Below are positions 51,420 through 61,254 of a stretch of 64,000 bases of DNA, piece by piece. This stretch comes from Drosophila persimilis. Taxonomy: Eukaryota > Arthropoda > Insecta > Diptera > Drosophilidae. Under the pieces are notes generated by a model that had not been told where the DNA came from, ran no database searches, and worked only from the letters and a program-made list of their open reading frames with translations. The position numbers and the translations under genes were made by a program. The stretch covers positions 15,088,501-15,152,500 of the forward strand of contig NW_020825294.1 in NCBI RefSeq assembly GCF_003286085.1, written 5' to 3'. Every line of letters begins with the position of its first letter. Position 1 is the stretch's first letter.

Positions 51420-51551
51420 ACGCAGGGCACATGATAGGCTACGCAGGCCGCGCAAAGGGGTCACGCAGGACCAGTAAAAGTAAAGGATGTCACGCAGGAC
51501 ACTCAGAAAAGGTGCCACGCAGGACACGCACGAGACTCGTCAGCACGCAGG
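51420..51551 (+). repeat. Cluster of six ACGCAGG heptamers
   Basis: ACGCAGG occurs at 51420, 51441, 51464, 51492, 51517 and 51545, all on the plus strand, spaced 21-28 bp, mostly as CACGCAGG. The linkers differ. It lies between pol and the purine tract of gypsy-Y. Either an eroded 25-bp tandem repeat or a protein-binding array. Confidence 0.7.
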
Positions 51552-51562
51552 CTGACGGAGCC

Positions 51563-51577
51563 TGGTGGGGGAGGGGG
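51563..51577 (+). promoter_or_regulatory. Gypsy-Y polypurine tract
   Basis: GGTGGGGGAGGGGGA lies after the pol remnant and the heptamer cluster, where a plus-strand primer is expected. No LTR start could be confirmed after it. Confidence 0.45.
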
Positions 51578-52109
51578 ATCTCGGCCAATGGGTGACAAAA
51601 ACCAAGGGCCAGGCTCACGCCTCAGCGCCTCAGCCTCAGGACGCGCAGGGCAACTACGAGCTTCGGGCCAGACCGACGGGTGCCGCTCATGCGTGTACTA
51701 CCGGGCGAGGAGTCGGATGATTCTTAGGTCCGAGACACTGTGTGAGGGAGACACCCGTGAAATGAGTCCGGCCGAAGGCGCATAAAAGTGTCCTGGGCCG
51801 TGGGTCGGACCACCTGTTGCTCACGGGCGGAATCGCGGCAAACGGCCCACGCTGAGGGCAGAGGGCGAGCTGTAAGAAGGGAGAGGTTTGAATATAGTCA
51901 TACAGGGCGAAATAACTTACCCAGACGCAGGAAGAACCAAGCGGTATGGGATGACGAGGGCAGGGTGAGCGGTAGCGTGTCTAAAACAAAAGAGAAAACA
52001 TATAAAAATAAGCATAAATTAAGTGTCAGCTGTAGCGTGTCTGAAACGGAAAAAAATATAGAAATATATAGTGTCTAAAATAAAAAAGAAGGAAAAATAC
52101 GTCAATAAA
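51578..52109 (+). other. Unassigned; possible gypsy-Y 3' LTR
   Basis: GC-rich to about 51970, then A-rich with the repeated words GTAGCGTGTCTRAAAC and AGTGTCTAAAA. It follows a purine tract and precedes a 5'-truncated Jockey element. No coding features; the K-rich start of the frame at 52071 is A-rich DNA and not protein. Confidence 0.35.
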
Positions 52110-53149
52110 TATGAGATCGAAGGGCCTCTTCTGATCAAGAAACGACTCAGGCCCGAATACATACGCACCAATGACCCGCAGGTTGCCAGAGTCTTCAGGA
52201 CAGTGGCTAACCGGGTAAGGAAGAAATTGGCGAAACAGAAAACCGAGGACACGGGACTGCTATCGCAGGGCACAGTAGACTCAAACTACGCTCTTTGGCA
52301 ACTGACAGGACGCTACAAGCGGCAACCTACACCTCGCTTTCCGGTAAGGAAGGCTGACGGCTCATGGGCAAGAACAGCAATAGACAGAGCGGAGGCTTTT
52401 GCGACGAACCTGGAAGAAAGATTCACACCATTCCGGACGACATCTAGTAGCAGAGCAATGATGGTCACTGAGACGCTGAATGAGACCCACCAGATGGAGG
52501 TCCCTGTGGCGTCCCTGTCACTTTTCAAGAAATCTCGGTAGACATAAAGAAACTTAAGTCCGAGAAGGCCCCTGGCGACGATAAGATTGACAATGTTGTG
52601 GCAAAGGCGCTACCAAGCAGAGCGATTCTGTATCTGTTGCTAATCTATAACGCGTCGCTGAGATTAGCATACTTTCCCAAAGCCTAGAGATGTGCCAACA
52701 TAATCATGTTGCCAAATCCAGAAAAGCCACCGGACCTCAACAGACCTCAACAACAATAGATCAATTAGTCTCATTTCAACTTTTGGCAAAATGATTGAGC
52801 GATGCATCCTACGAAGGGTAATGGAGTCGCCGCGGCACACCCAAAAAACTGCACAGGGTAGTGGGACACATACTAGACGGCTTCCAAAACAAGCAGTACA
52901 CTGTAGCTGCTTACCTGGATATTTCGCAGGCTTTCGACCGAGTGTGGCACGAGGGATGACTCGCTAAAATCAAAGTGATGCTGTATGAAGTTATCAAAAG
53001 CTTTCTGACGGGGAGGAACTTCCGTATAGTCCAGGATGGTGTAGCATCTTTGACCAAGACCATCAAGGCAGGAGTACCGCAGGGCAATGTGCTTGACCCG
53101 ACACTATACTGCTTATTCACCCACGACATGTCAAATCCCTCTACAGTCC
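52110..53149 (+). pseudogene. Jockey-like non-LTR element, RT N-terminal half
   Basis: Plus-strand frames: RPEYIRTNDPQVARVFRTVA, NYALWQLTGRYKRQ, and FATNLEERFTPF are the linker before a Jockey-clade RT. Then KKLKSEKAPGDDKIDNVVAK, LRLAYFPKA, the codons for I-S-L-I-S-T-F-G-K-M-I-E-R-C (52770-52805), AYLDISQAFDRVWHEG (motif A, 52912-52955), and SFLTGRNFRIVQDG with KAGVPQGNVLDPTLYCLFTHD at 52975-53130. Stops and frameshifts are frequent. The gene is cut by BEL-D and continues at 59454. Confidence 0.8.
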
Positions 53150-53543
53150 GAGATGCCAAGCTTTTTTGGCACCTATGTGTTTCAAAAATGAAAAGAGGTT
53201 TTGGGTTAAACTTTATAATTCGTATTTAATCTTGGTGGCTTAGCGGAAGCCGATTGCTTGCTATTGCCAGATAAACTTTATGCGAGATCGATATGCAACC
53301 AATGCGCAGAGGGGTTAGCATAGAACTAAACTATAGACGACGGCGTTAGATCAAAGTGATTGCCGAAGTGGCGGCAGCAGATCAAAGTAATTGCCGAAGT
53401 GGCGGCGGCAGAGAGCCCCTTTAGCGGGAGAGCGCAGCAACTCTGCAGAAAGTCAACGCTTTACAACATATGTAGGCGGCTCTCTATGCTCATATAATAA
53501 TAATGTTAAAGTTACGGTTATTCTTCAGCGGCTGGCCCGAACA
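53150..53543 (-). repeat. BEL-D 3' LTR
   Basis: On the minus strand from TGTTCGGGCCAGCCGCTGAA (53543) to ...GGCATCTC (53150), about 394 bp. Contains a duplicated GATCAAAGTRATTGCCGAAGTGGCGG unit (53351-53405). Preceded by the purine run ACGGGGGGAGTA. Confidence 0.9.
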
Positions 53544-54082
53544 TACTCCCCCCGTTGGGAGCTAGTCTCTCAACAGATTCCTTAAGGGGCAGCAAACATA
53601 GCCGAGTGACGGCCCTCCTGATGTTTCCTGAGGATGTCTTCAGGTCAGCGACGCGACACACTCCGTCCTTGCCCAAAACGACATCGACCACTCTAGCCAG
53701 TGGCCAACGCATTGGAGGAAGATTTTCGTCCTTCACCAGAACGAGGTCGTTCTTGCAGATGTTTTGCGCGGGGGTACGCCACTTCGCGCGCTCTTGCAAA
53801 AGAGTGAGATACTCTTCGCGCCAACGGCTCCAAAATATTTGTTGTAGTTGGGTGACCCGCTGCCAGCCATCCAGACGATTGTAGTTCAGCTTCGTTAGGT
53901 CAGGCTCGAGGATTTGCTCATGGGGGCCGCCTAAAAGCAGATGAGCAGGAGTCTAAATCTTCAGGATTTTCTGAAAGCGAGAGCAAAGGGCGAGAGTTAA
54001 CAATTGCAGTGATCTGACAGATCAGAGTGCGCAGCTCGTCGAAGCTAAGCACAGATGGTCCAACTGAGCGGTACAGGTGATA
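53544..54082 (-). pseudogene. BEL-D pol C-terminus after integrase
   Basis: The frame at 53518-53799 (WRTPAQNICKNDLVLVKDEN, RWPLARVVDVVLGKDG, TSSGNIRRAVTRLCLLPL) is the BEL integrase C-terminal domain and polyprotein end. Codons between (ELRTLICQITAIVNSRPLLS near 54000) link it to the main pol frame. A frameshift or short deletions near 53800-54080 separate them. Confidence 0.75.
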
Positions 54083-57000
54083 TTATGCGGTCTTCACGGC
54101 CGCTTCCCACAACCCGCCAAAATGCGGAGAGCGAGGTGGGATGAAACGCCAGTCGATCGAGTCAGCCAAGCAGGATTCGTGGACCTCCTTCATATGCGGT
54201 TCGCTCAGACAAAGCTTCTTTAGCTCCAGAAGCTCGTTCTTGGCCCCAACGAAGTTTGTCGCATTGTCCGACCAAATTTGACTTGGCCTTCCTCGAGTGG
54301 AAGTAAAACGCTTTAGTGCGCCAAGAAACGATGCAGTGGTCAAATCCTTTACGAGCTCCATGTGTATAGCCTTAGAAGTGGAGCAGATGAATACGCTAAT
54401 GTAGCACTTGATCGGAGGCCTTGTGCGGATTTCTGATCGGTAGAAAAAAGGTCCACAGTAATCTACTCCAGTGACTTCAAAAGCTCGAGATCCTTCCAAA
54501 CGTTCCTTAGGTAGGTCTCCCATGATGTGTTCGACCATGCGCGGCCTAGTCCTGAAGCATCTCACACATCTGCTGACGACCCTTGACACTGCCGTAACAC
54601 CTCCAATGGGCCAATATTCCAGCCGAATTTTGGATAGCAAGGCGCGAGGTCCGGCATGGAGGTTTCTTTCATGATAATATCTTATCAGCGCAAAGGTAAT
54701 GGAATGTCCCTTTGGCAGAATGAGCGGGTGCTGAGCGTCAAATCCTAGCGATGAGTTGCCAAGACGACCTCCAACTCTAAGTAGTCCAGAATGATCGATG
54801 AACGGGTTGAGCGAACTAATAGAACTGGATTTCATGACTTGACCATTGCGCCGAATCTCCTTTATGTCCATCCACAAATTTGCCAGCTGAATGTGTCGAA
54901 TTAGAAGATGCGTTCCTTGCCGAATATCAGAAACGGTGAGTCCTGGATGCCTAAGACGATGTATAAATTTATGCATGTAGGCGAATGTGCGCTGCATGCG
55001 AAAGAATGAATTCGCAAATTTGCATCCGGACGTGAGATCGGCATGTGGAGACGTGATTAGCAATCCTCTCTTGCGAAGCTCCAAAGTTGCTATGTTGTTA
55101 GATGGAGATACAGGCCACTTATCCTTGGAGCCTAGCAAAAAGGATGGGCCGTGAAACCATAGCTCTGAATGGATAAAATGGTTGGGAACCGAGCCTCTCG
55201 AGAGAATATCAGCAGGATTTAAAGATGTGGGAACATAGCGCCATTCCATGGCTGCCGTCAACTCCTGAATTGATGCCACTCGATTTGCCACGAAAACTTG
55301 AAATTTAGCTGGCTCGTCCCTAATCCAAGATAATGCTGTTGACGAATCCGACCAGCAATAGAACCGACTTGTAAAGATTCCCATGTCCTTTACATTCTGC
55401 ATGATTTTCGCAAGCAAATGGGCTCCACTTAATTCCAGCTTAGGAATCGATATAGTCTTTAGCGGCGCCACTCGCGACTTTGAGCACAAAACGTGGCTCG
55501 AAGACTGGGCTTCCCTGGGTACGACATACACGCAAGCGCCATATGCTTCTAAGCTGGCATCACAGAATCCGTGAACTTCTGTAGCCACACTAGAACGAAG
55601 AACCAAGCGAGGAAATGAGATCCGAGAAATGCTTGCCAAACTATTTCTCAAGTCCATCCAAGTTGAATGCAATGCTGAGGGTAGGCTTTCATCCCAATCC
55701 AAATTTTCTCTCCAAAGCTGCTGAAGGAAGATTTTGCACCTGACAATGACTGGATTTATCAATCCAAGAGGGTCGTAGAACCGCGCAATCGTAGATAAAA
55801 CCGACCGCTTTGATGGCTTTGAGTTTGTGTCCAGTGCGGACAAGGCAAAAAGCAGCTGATCCGAAGCAGGGTCCCACGCTAAGCCGAGAGTTTTGGCTAT
55901 GTCGCTTCCATCATTAAACTTTAGGAACTTCTCTATGTCATCTTCAGGGGTTCCCTCAAGTACTTCCTGGTGACTGGAGCACCATTTCCTAAGTCTAAAA
56001 TTACCACGGGACAGTAAAGCTGATGTTTGGTGCATCTTGTCCATGACCTGTGCGACCGAATTACCGCCCGAAATAAGGTCATCCACGTAAAACTCCTGCC
56101 GCAGAGCAGCTGAGCCAAGAGGGTAGGATTCACCCTCGTCGATGGCCAGCTGGTGCATTGCGCGGACCGCTAAAAATGATGCAGCCCTCGTCCCGTATGT
56201 GACGGTGTCTAATGTGTAGACTTGAACCTCGGACTCGATGGAATCTCGCCATAGGATGCACTGATACAAATTGTCGGGTGGAGAAACTCGTACGCAGCGG
56301 TACATTTTACAAATGTCCCCAGTGAGAGCGACTGGATATGTTCGAAAGCGAATCAATATGTTAAACAATGCAGGCTGAATAACAGGGCCTGTCATCATCA
56401 CATCATTTAGAGAATATCCAGTTGATGTAGCTGCGGATCCATCGAAAACGACACGGAGTTTTGTCGTCGTACTGTCCTCCTTTAGAACACAGTGATGAGG
56501 CAAGAAATATTTGCAGAGGCTACGGGAATCAGGGTTGACTTGGTGCATATGATGCAAATCAATGTACTCCCTCAAAAAGGCGGAATACCGCTCCTTGAGT
56601 GTAGGATTACGCTCCAGTTTTCGCTCCAGACTGATGAACCGTCGATAAGCCTGAGGATAAGATTCTCCTAAACGATCAGTATTGTTATTTAGCGGCAGAC
56701 GAACTGCATACTCCCCGGATGGCATCCGTGAAAGGTGGCTTACGAAATGTGCTTCACAATCGTCTTCTTCTTTGGTATTCAACCCAGCCTCCACACAATC
56801 CTCGACTTCCCAAAACATACGAAGAGTTTTATCCAACCTTGCTTCCATCTCAGCTATCGAATCTGGACAATTGTGCGTGGCCAAAAACGCCGAGCTTGAT
56901 ACCTTCTGTCCACCGCCAGATACGATCCACCCAAGCCGGGTCTTCTGCAGAAGAGGCAGTCCATTGGTGAGTTTGATTTGCCCTACGTAGAGGAGATCAT

Positions 57001-57187
57001 AAAAAACGCTCGCACCAATGAGAAGATCAACCCGTTGAGGATTGAAAAATGCAGGATCAGCGAGCTGAATGTTAGATGGAATACGCCAATCGGATACATT
57101 TACTGTCATACTTGGTTGAGAATCGGTAATCGTGGGGGCGATGAGAGCAGTAAGTGTAGTTGTGTAAGCAGAGGTGCGAGAATGCAT
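54083..57187 (-). CDS. BEL-D pol: RT, RNase H, integrase (1034 codons open)
   Basis: One open frame encodes, in order: the post-protease spacer (VNVSDWRIPSNIQLADPAFF, VDLLIGASVFYD), RT with HHCVLKEDSTTTKLRVVFDG, motif A LTGDICKMYRCV and catalytic EFYVDDLISGGN (both Asp), then YDPLGLINPVIVR. RNase H follows (GFCDASLEAYGACVYVV, IPKLELSGAHLLA, CWSDSSTALSWI), then integrase with HAGPR, CVRCFRTRPRMVEHIMGDLP, VTGVDYCGPFFYRS, WSDNATNFVGAKNE and HFGGLWEAAVK (D, D, E present). All catalytic residues looked for are in place. The first codons overlap the protease frame, indicating a frameshift near 57100-57187. It would make and integrate element cDNA. Confidence 0.9.
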   Translation of the reverse strand: MHSRTSAYTTTLTALIAPTITDSQPSMTVNVSDWRIPSNIQLADPAFFNPQRVDLLIGASVFYDLLYVGQIKLTNGLPLLQKTRLGWIVSGGGQKVSSSAFLATHNCPDSIAEMEARLDKTLRMFWEVEDCVEAGLNTKEEDDCEAHFVSHLSRMPSGEYAVRLPLNNNTDRLGESYPQAYRRFISLERKLERNPTLKERYSAFLREYIDLHHMHQVNPDSRSLCKYFLPHHCVLKEDSTTTKLRVVFDGSAATSTGYSLNDVMMTGPVIQPALFNILIRFRTYPVALTGDICKMYRCVRVSPPDNLYQCILWRDSIESEVQVYTLDTVTYGTRAASFLAVRAMHQLAIDEGESYPLGSAALRQEFYVDDLISGGNSVAQVMDKMHQTSALLSRGNFRLRKWCSSHQEVLEGTPEDDIEKFLKFNDGSDIAKTLGLAWDPASDQLLFALSALDTNSKPSKRSVLSTIARFYDPLGLINPVIVRCKIFLQQLWRENLDWDESLPSALHSTWMDLRNSLASISRISFPRLVLRSSVATEVHGFCDASLEAYGACVYVVPREAQSSSHVLCSKSRVAPLKTISIPKLELSGAHLLAKIMQNVKDMGIFTSRFYCWSDSSTALSWIRDEPAKFQVFVANRVASIQELTAAMEWRYVPTSLNPADILSRGSVPNHFIHSELWFHGPSFLLGSKDKWPVSPSNNIATLELRKRGLLITSPHADLTSGCKFANSFFRMQRTFAYMHKFIHRLRHPGLTVSDIRQGTHLLIRHIQLANLWMDIKEIRRNGQVMKSSSISSLNPFIDHSGLLRVGGRLGNSSLGFDAQHPLILPKGHSITFALIRYYHERNLHAGPRALLSKIRLEYWPIGGVTAVSRVVSRCVRCFRTRPRMVEHIMGDLPKERLEGSRAFEVTGVDYCGPFFYRSEIRTRPPIKCYISVFICSTSKAIHMELVKDLTTASFLGALKRFTSTRGRPSQIWSDNATNFVGAKNELLELKKLCLSEPHMKEVHESCLADSIDWRFIPPRSPHFGGLWEAAVKTA

Positions 57188-57686
57188 ACAAATGCTTATG
57201 GTGGATCCCTAAGTAGAAACGCTGGTATCGCCCAGCCCAGACACAAGTGCAGACGATTGAGCTCCTAAGCTGAAGCTGCTGGGCGAACCTGGATGTGACG
57301 AGATGCAGCTGCGATCCTGAATCTAAGATGGCACGACAAGGAACTAAAACGCCAGACCGATTCTTCACCTGAACCACGGCTGTAGCCTGAAGCACGACAT
57401 CAGAGTGAAGACCTTGGGCAGCAAGAGAGGTAGACGAAGGTAGAGACGAGCTGCTAGCAGAATTTTGAGCAACGGAAAGAGTGTCCGGTTGAACGGCCAG
57501 ATCGGGAGGAGTAATACCTGGGCAGCCTTGTGTTGTGGTCTGTATACTATCGAAGTGCATCAAACTAGGATGCCTACCGCCGCATACTCGACATTTTCCA
57601 CTATTGCATGCGCGGGTCCGGTGCCCCGGTTTTAGGCAATAGGCAACGAGTATATTCCATGGCCCGCTGAGTGGCAAAAGACGCAT
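57072..57686 (-). pseudogene. BEL-D gag knuckle and protease segment
   Basis: A 204-codon frame with YCLKPGHRTRACNSGKCRVC and GGRHPSLMH (second knuckle and its His/Cys partner), a Ser-rich spacer, VVLQATAVVQVKNRSG, and CRAILDSGSQLHLVTSRFA (protease, D-S-G). Its end departs from BEL sequence after about 57240, where the true protein probably continues in other frames. Joined to gag by a frameshift near 57650. Confidence 0.75.
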
Positions 57687-58831
57687 ACAGACGGGTCGGC
57701 GGAAGAGTTGGAAGCTACAAACGTTTTCTTAACCTGCGTATAGGAATGGTTTTTTCCCACCTGATCGCTACTAGCGTGTGTCGCTGCAGCATATTCCAAT
57801 CGCTCCATTTTCTGGCAGCGTTGCTGCAAGAATTCGAAGAATTCCTCTGCGGTAGGTATAGCATCCGACGATGTGTGCTCCTCCCATTTGGTTTGCGTCT
57901 TCGAATCCAACTTCTGCAGCAGCATGTTGATAACCATGAATCCTGAAATCTCCTCAGCAGTTCCCAATGTCTGCAACGCTCGCATGTGTAAATTGACTGC
58001 ATCCGAAAACTCCCGAAGCCTTTTAGCAGAAGGCGAGTCTACCCTCTTTAGCCCAAGAATCTTCTTGATGTGTGCCTGGAAAACAAGTCTTTTGTTATTA
58101 AAGCGTTTATTAAGTATATCCAGAGCCGCACGATAATTGGCACTGGAGAGCTCCAACGATCGAACCGAATCCAAAGCCGCATCAGCGAAGCAAGAGCGAA
58201 GGTGCTGAAATTTCTCGATGTCACTGAGATCCGCATCCGCTTCAATCACCGATTTGAACATTGCCATAAAATCCGAGAACTCGACGTATCCACCAGAAAA
58301 CTTAGGCACCTTCAGCTCAGGAAGTCGCTGCTTGTGAGCCATGATGATGGTACTATGTCCGGAATGGCTTGGCAGAGTCGTAGAATGGGCAGCGGCGTTT
58401 GACTGGCTTACTTCAACAGCAGCCAGCAACTCAGCTTTCAACGATATGAAAAGAGTATCGAAGATTTCGCGCAGCTCACTCCCAATCTCGTTTTGATCGA
58501 GAGCCTCCAATTCATTATGGGCCTTATTAAATTCCTCTCGAATTTCTGCCAACATATCAAGGCGCACCTCGACTTCCGCGGCGGTCAGCTTATCGATTTT
58601 ATTCCCCGCGAAGGATTCGCCAAGCCTGTGCAATCGATCATATAATGACTGACTTTTACGCTTATACAGACTCAGTCTGGAATCCGCCACCACAATATTT
58701 CCGCCCGCGCCTGTATTTGGATCGTTGTCCATGTTAACCGTTGTGCAATCGACACAACAACGGAAAATGAAATACCGCTTAAGCGACGATGTATAGACGC
58801 GAGAGCGAGAATGCAAGACACGAAAAGTCAA
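57632..58831 (-). CDS. BEL-D gag (399 codons)
   Basis: It starts in the leader; the likely initiator is the ATG near 58732 (M-D-N-D-P). A coiled-coil region (LYDRLHRLGESFAGNKID, VEVRLDMLAEIREEFNKAHN) is followed by LPELKVPKFSGGYVEFSDFM, LRSCFADAALDSVRSLEL, FNNKRLVFQAHIKKILGLKR, VINMLLQKLDSKTQTKWEEH and the first knuckle Cys pair CVFC with H. These are the regular blocks of BEL gag, which forms the capsid and binds RNA. The upstream 30 codons are probably untranslated leader. Confidence 0.85.
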   Translation of the reverse strand: MTFRVLHSRSRVYTSSLKRYFIFRCCVDCTTVNMDNDPNTGAGGNIVVADSRLSLYKRKSQSLYDRLHRLGESFAGNKIDKLTAAEVEVRLDMLAEIREEFNKAHNELEALDQNEIGSELREIFDTLFISLKAELLAAVEVSQSNAAAHSTTLPSHSGHSTIIMAHKQRLPELKVPKFSGGYVEFSDFMAMFKSVIEADADLSDIEKFQHLRSCFADAALDSVRSLELSSANYRAALDILNKRFNNKRLVFQAHIKKILGLKRVDSPSAKRLREFSDAVNLHMRALQTLGTAEEISGFMVINMLLQKLDSKTQTKWEEHTSSDAIPTAEEFFEFLQQRCQKMERLEYAAATHASSDQVGKNHSYTQVKKTFVASNSSADPSVCVFCHSAGHGIYSLPIA

Positions 58832-59049
58832 GAACCGCGGCTGCAGCTGCGCAGAGAATGAGAGATTCGACGCTTAAAGTACCGGAATTTGTCTATAAAT
58901 ATTCCAGCCGCACTCTCACTGAATTTGCACTTTAAACTGTTTTTAATGTGCACACAAATGTATTTGTTGGTAGTTAAACTACCCAACAACACAATATTGT
59001 ATAATTAATAAGTGTTTTAACGGAACGCGATTAAGAAATGGTTTTATAT

Positions 59050-59071
59050 CACGTCGGGGGGTCACCAATGT
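59050..59071 (-). promoter_or_regulatory. BEL-D tRNA primer-binding site
   Basis: Directly after the 5' LTR the minus strand reads CATTGGTGACCCCCCGACGT; TTGGTGACC or TGGTGACC is the likely primer site start. tRNA not assigned. Confidence 0.6.
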
Positions 59072-59453
59072 GAGATGCCAACCTTTTTCGGCACCTATGT
59101 GTTTCAAAAATGAAAAGAGGTTTTGGGTTAATCTTTATAATTCGTATTTAATCTTGGTGGCTTAGCGGAAGCCGATTGCTTGCTATTGCCAGATAAACTT
59201 TATGCGAGATCGATATGCAACCAATGCGCAGAGGGGTTAGCATAGAACTAAACTATAGACGACGGCGTTAGATCAAAGTGATTGCCGAAGTGGCGGCAGC
59301 AGATCAAAGTAATTGCCGAAGTGGCGGCGGCAGAGAGCCCCTTTAGCGGGAGAGCGCAGCAGTCAACGCTTTACAACATATGTAGGCGGCTCTCTATGCT
59401 CATACAATAATAATGTTAAGGTTACGGTTATTCTTCAGCGGCTGGCCCGAACA
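59072..59453 (-). repeat. BEL-D 5' LTR
   Basis: On the minus strand from TGTTCGGGCCAGCCGCTGAA (59453) to ...GGCATCTCA. Near-identical to 53150-53543, including the duplicated GATCAAAGTRATTGCCGAAGTGGCGG units at 59270-59325. Confidence 0.9.
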
Positions 59454-60250
59454 GGCAACCAGGACAGACCCTCAAGGTAGCAACATTTGCTGACGACACA
59501 GCAGTACTATCGAGGGCTAGCTGTGTTTATGATGCCAGAGGCAATCTACAGCAATACCTCAAGCTATTTGAAAACTGGCCCTGCCAATGGAACATCTCCA
59601 TAAACCCTGATAAGTGTGCAATGGTGACGCACACTTTAAGAATGGGCTCTAGCCCTGGTGTCTTCTTGCTTGGGAAACTCGTGGAGCAGCGTAGGAATCA
59701 CACATACCTCGGAGTTACACTGCATGCACGCTTAACTTTCGGCAATCACATGAGAAGCAATTTGATGGGTAAGGCCCAGAAAATGTTCTGGCTACTTAAA
59801 CAAAGCAGTTTAAAAAACAGATATGTGATATACAAAGCCATACTAGCACCTGCCTGGAAGTACGACATTCAGGTGTATGGGACTGCCACCAAAACTACCC
59901 TTGCTAGGATCATGACGTTCCAGAGTATATTTCTGTGTAGGATCTCCGGAGCTGAGTGATATATCGGTAGCCGGGACATTGCCAAGGACCTTAACGTACC
60001 ACTTGTTGGTGATGTTATCAACAATCAAGCAAAGAACCATATGTGTAAGCTCAGAAACCTCCATAAAATTCTGGCGAGACGTCTTGCAAGAACAAGATAC
60101 CGGCGTAGGCCGGCAAGAATACACCCAGTCAACCTGCCCAACAGGATGATCTAAGAGGACCTCTACCCTAGAAACCTGAACAGATATTTGAACCAAATAA
60201 TATCTCCCTCCAAATTCTTTCTTATTTTTTTTCTTTCAATCATCAAATTT
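59454..60250 (+). pseudogene. Jockey-like non-LTR element, RT C-terminal half and 3' UTR
   Basis: It resumes after BEL-D with QPGQTLKVATFADDTAVLSR (catalytic F-A-D-D intact), FENWPCQWNISINPDKCAMV, HTYLGVTLHARLTFGNHM and YVIYKAILAPAWKYDIQVYG in a 113-codon frame (59621-59959). It then gives IMTFQSIFLCRISGA and RDIAKDLNVPLVGDVINN after a stop. The end near 60250 is T-rich. Codon order continues exactly from 53149, showing one original gene. Confidence 0.8.
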
Positions 60251-60744
60251 TTTCCTGACTGTTGACTGTTGTATAAGTTGCTCCAAAAGTATAAGCAAAC
60301 AACAATATGTATTCGTTCGTTCTCTTTCGTTCTTTTGTTTTACGCTCCGAATATTTTCCCTTTGTTTTGCATAATCAACCGGTGTTTTCATAAATAGACT
60401 TTAATTAACTTGCTAACCAGCTTCCAATCTGGAAATATATTCTATTCCGCGAGTGCATGCCTTTTTATTTATGTTAAAACATTATTTATTTAAATATTTC
60501 TTATTTATTTTTTCGGCGTTGGCTTATCGTGTTTGTGTTGTTGCCGTGAGTACGCATTACATTGCATTACAGCTCTCGTCTCTCGTCTTGTAGCTATTGT
60601 TGTATTATCACTCTCTTGCTATCACCTCAACTTCAATAACTGTTCTGTCCCTCTCGCTCTCGTAACTTTCTGTTCAGCAGCTCTCTCTCTCTCATTAGCT
60701 GCTGCTGAATCTGTTCTCCTCTCCTCTTATTAGCGTTTATCTGG

Positions 60745-61253
60745 CACAATGTTTTGATAGCGGGCCTCGTGGGCGATGCCATATCAAAACGGAATGGCTG
60801 GCAATATAGTTGTGAGGCATGCCGTGCGGTTGAGACTGACATAGTCATATCTATGAGGCAGACGCGGAAGGGTTCGCCGAAAAACTGACTCCGACCACGC
60901 CAAGTGTGCAGCAGTTGATCTCGTTTGCCACTCCAAGGGCAACGACAGCTGCTGGCGGTGCAGATTCGGTAGACGAATTCATCGCCTCGGAGAATGTGCA
61001 GCCAAGTACGTCTGCAGCGTTCGTGTCCGTGGTGTCCGCAAGTTCGCTAGTTGTCCCGTCTATCCCGATCCCACCAGAAAATAGACGTTCCGGACCTCCG
61101 GATATTGCCACCACAGGAACTAGGCCTGTGGTGACTAAACCACTGGTGGGTGTCCCACCAAAACGACAAGTTTTTGTTTCACGGCTGGCCCCTGACGTCA
61201 CATCTCATGATGTAATTGCTTTTATTCAAAGCAAAATTGGATTGGTCGTGTAG
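60745..61253 (+). pseudogene. CR1-1 copy 3 ORF1
   Basis: After leader sequence, VGDAISKRNGWQYSCEACRA is the remnant of the PHD-like finger. Then the 60906-61253 frame has a Ser/Ala-rich part and VPPKRQVFVSRLAPDVTSHD, VIAFIQSKIGLV, a small globular domain also seen in CR1-2. The segment between finger and Ser-rich part is shorter than in copy 1 (deletion at about 60875). The frame runs into the deletion junction. Confidence 0.65.
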
Positions 61254-61254
61254 G

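Larger units (their letters stand above)
46409..51577 (+). mobile_element. Gypsy-Y: Ty3/gypsy element with lysine-tRNA-type primer site, interrupted
   Basis: A plus-strand element: putative 5' LTR (46409-46579), primer site, gag, protease, RT, RNase H, integrase and a purine tract near 51565. The combination of primer site and protein style suggests the Osvaldo/Ulysses group. RNase H is interrupted by a piece of another LTR element (48890-50452), and the RT has lost its catalytic box. The 3' LTR could not be matched to the 5' one. Confidence 0.7.
53150..59453 (-). mobile_element. BEL-D: nearly intact BEL/Pao retrotransposon
   Basis: A 6.3-kb minus-strand element with LTRs at 59072-59453 (5') and 53150-53543 (3') that look almost identical. 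They differ by a 12-bp indel (near 53425/59347) and a few substitutions. It carries gag, protease, RT, RNase H and integrase. It lies inside the Jockey-like RT gene, which resumes on the other side. The two long open frames and young LTRs make it one of the most recent insertions here. At least two to three frame breaks probably prevent activity. Confidence 0.9.

Noticed and set aside
51420..51551. CRISPR-like spaced repeats
   Set aside because: Repeats are only 7-8 bp with variable 14-21 bp linkers in an insect transposon; no cas genes.
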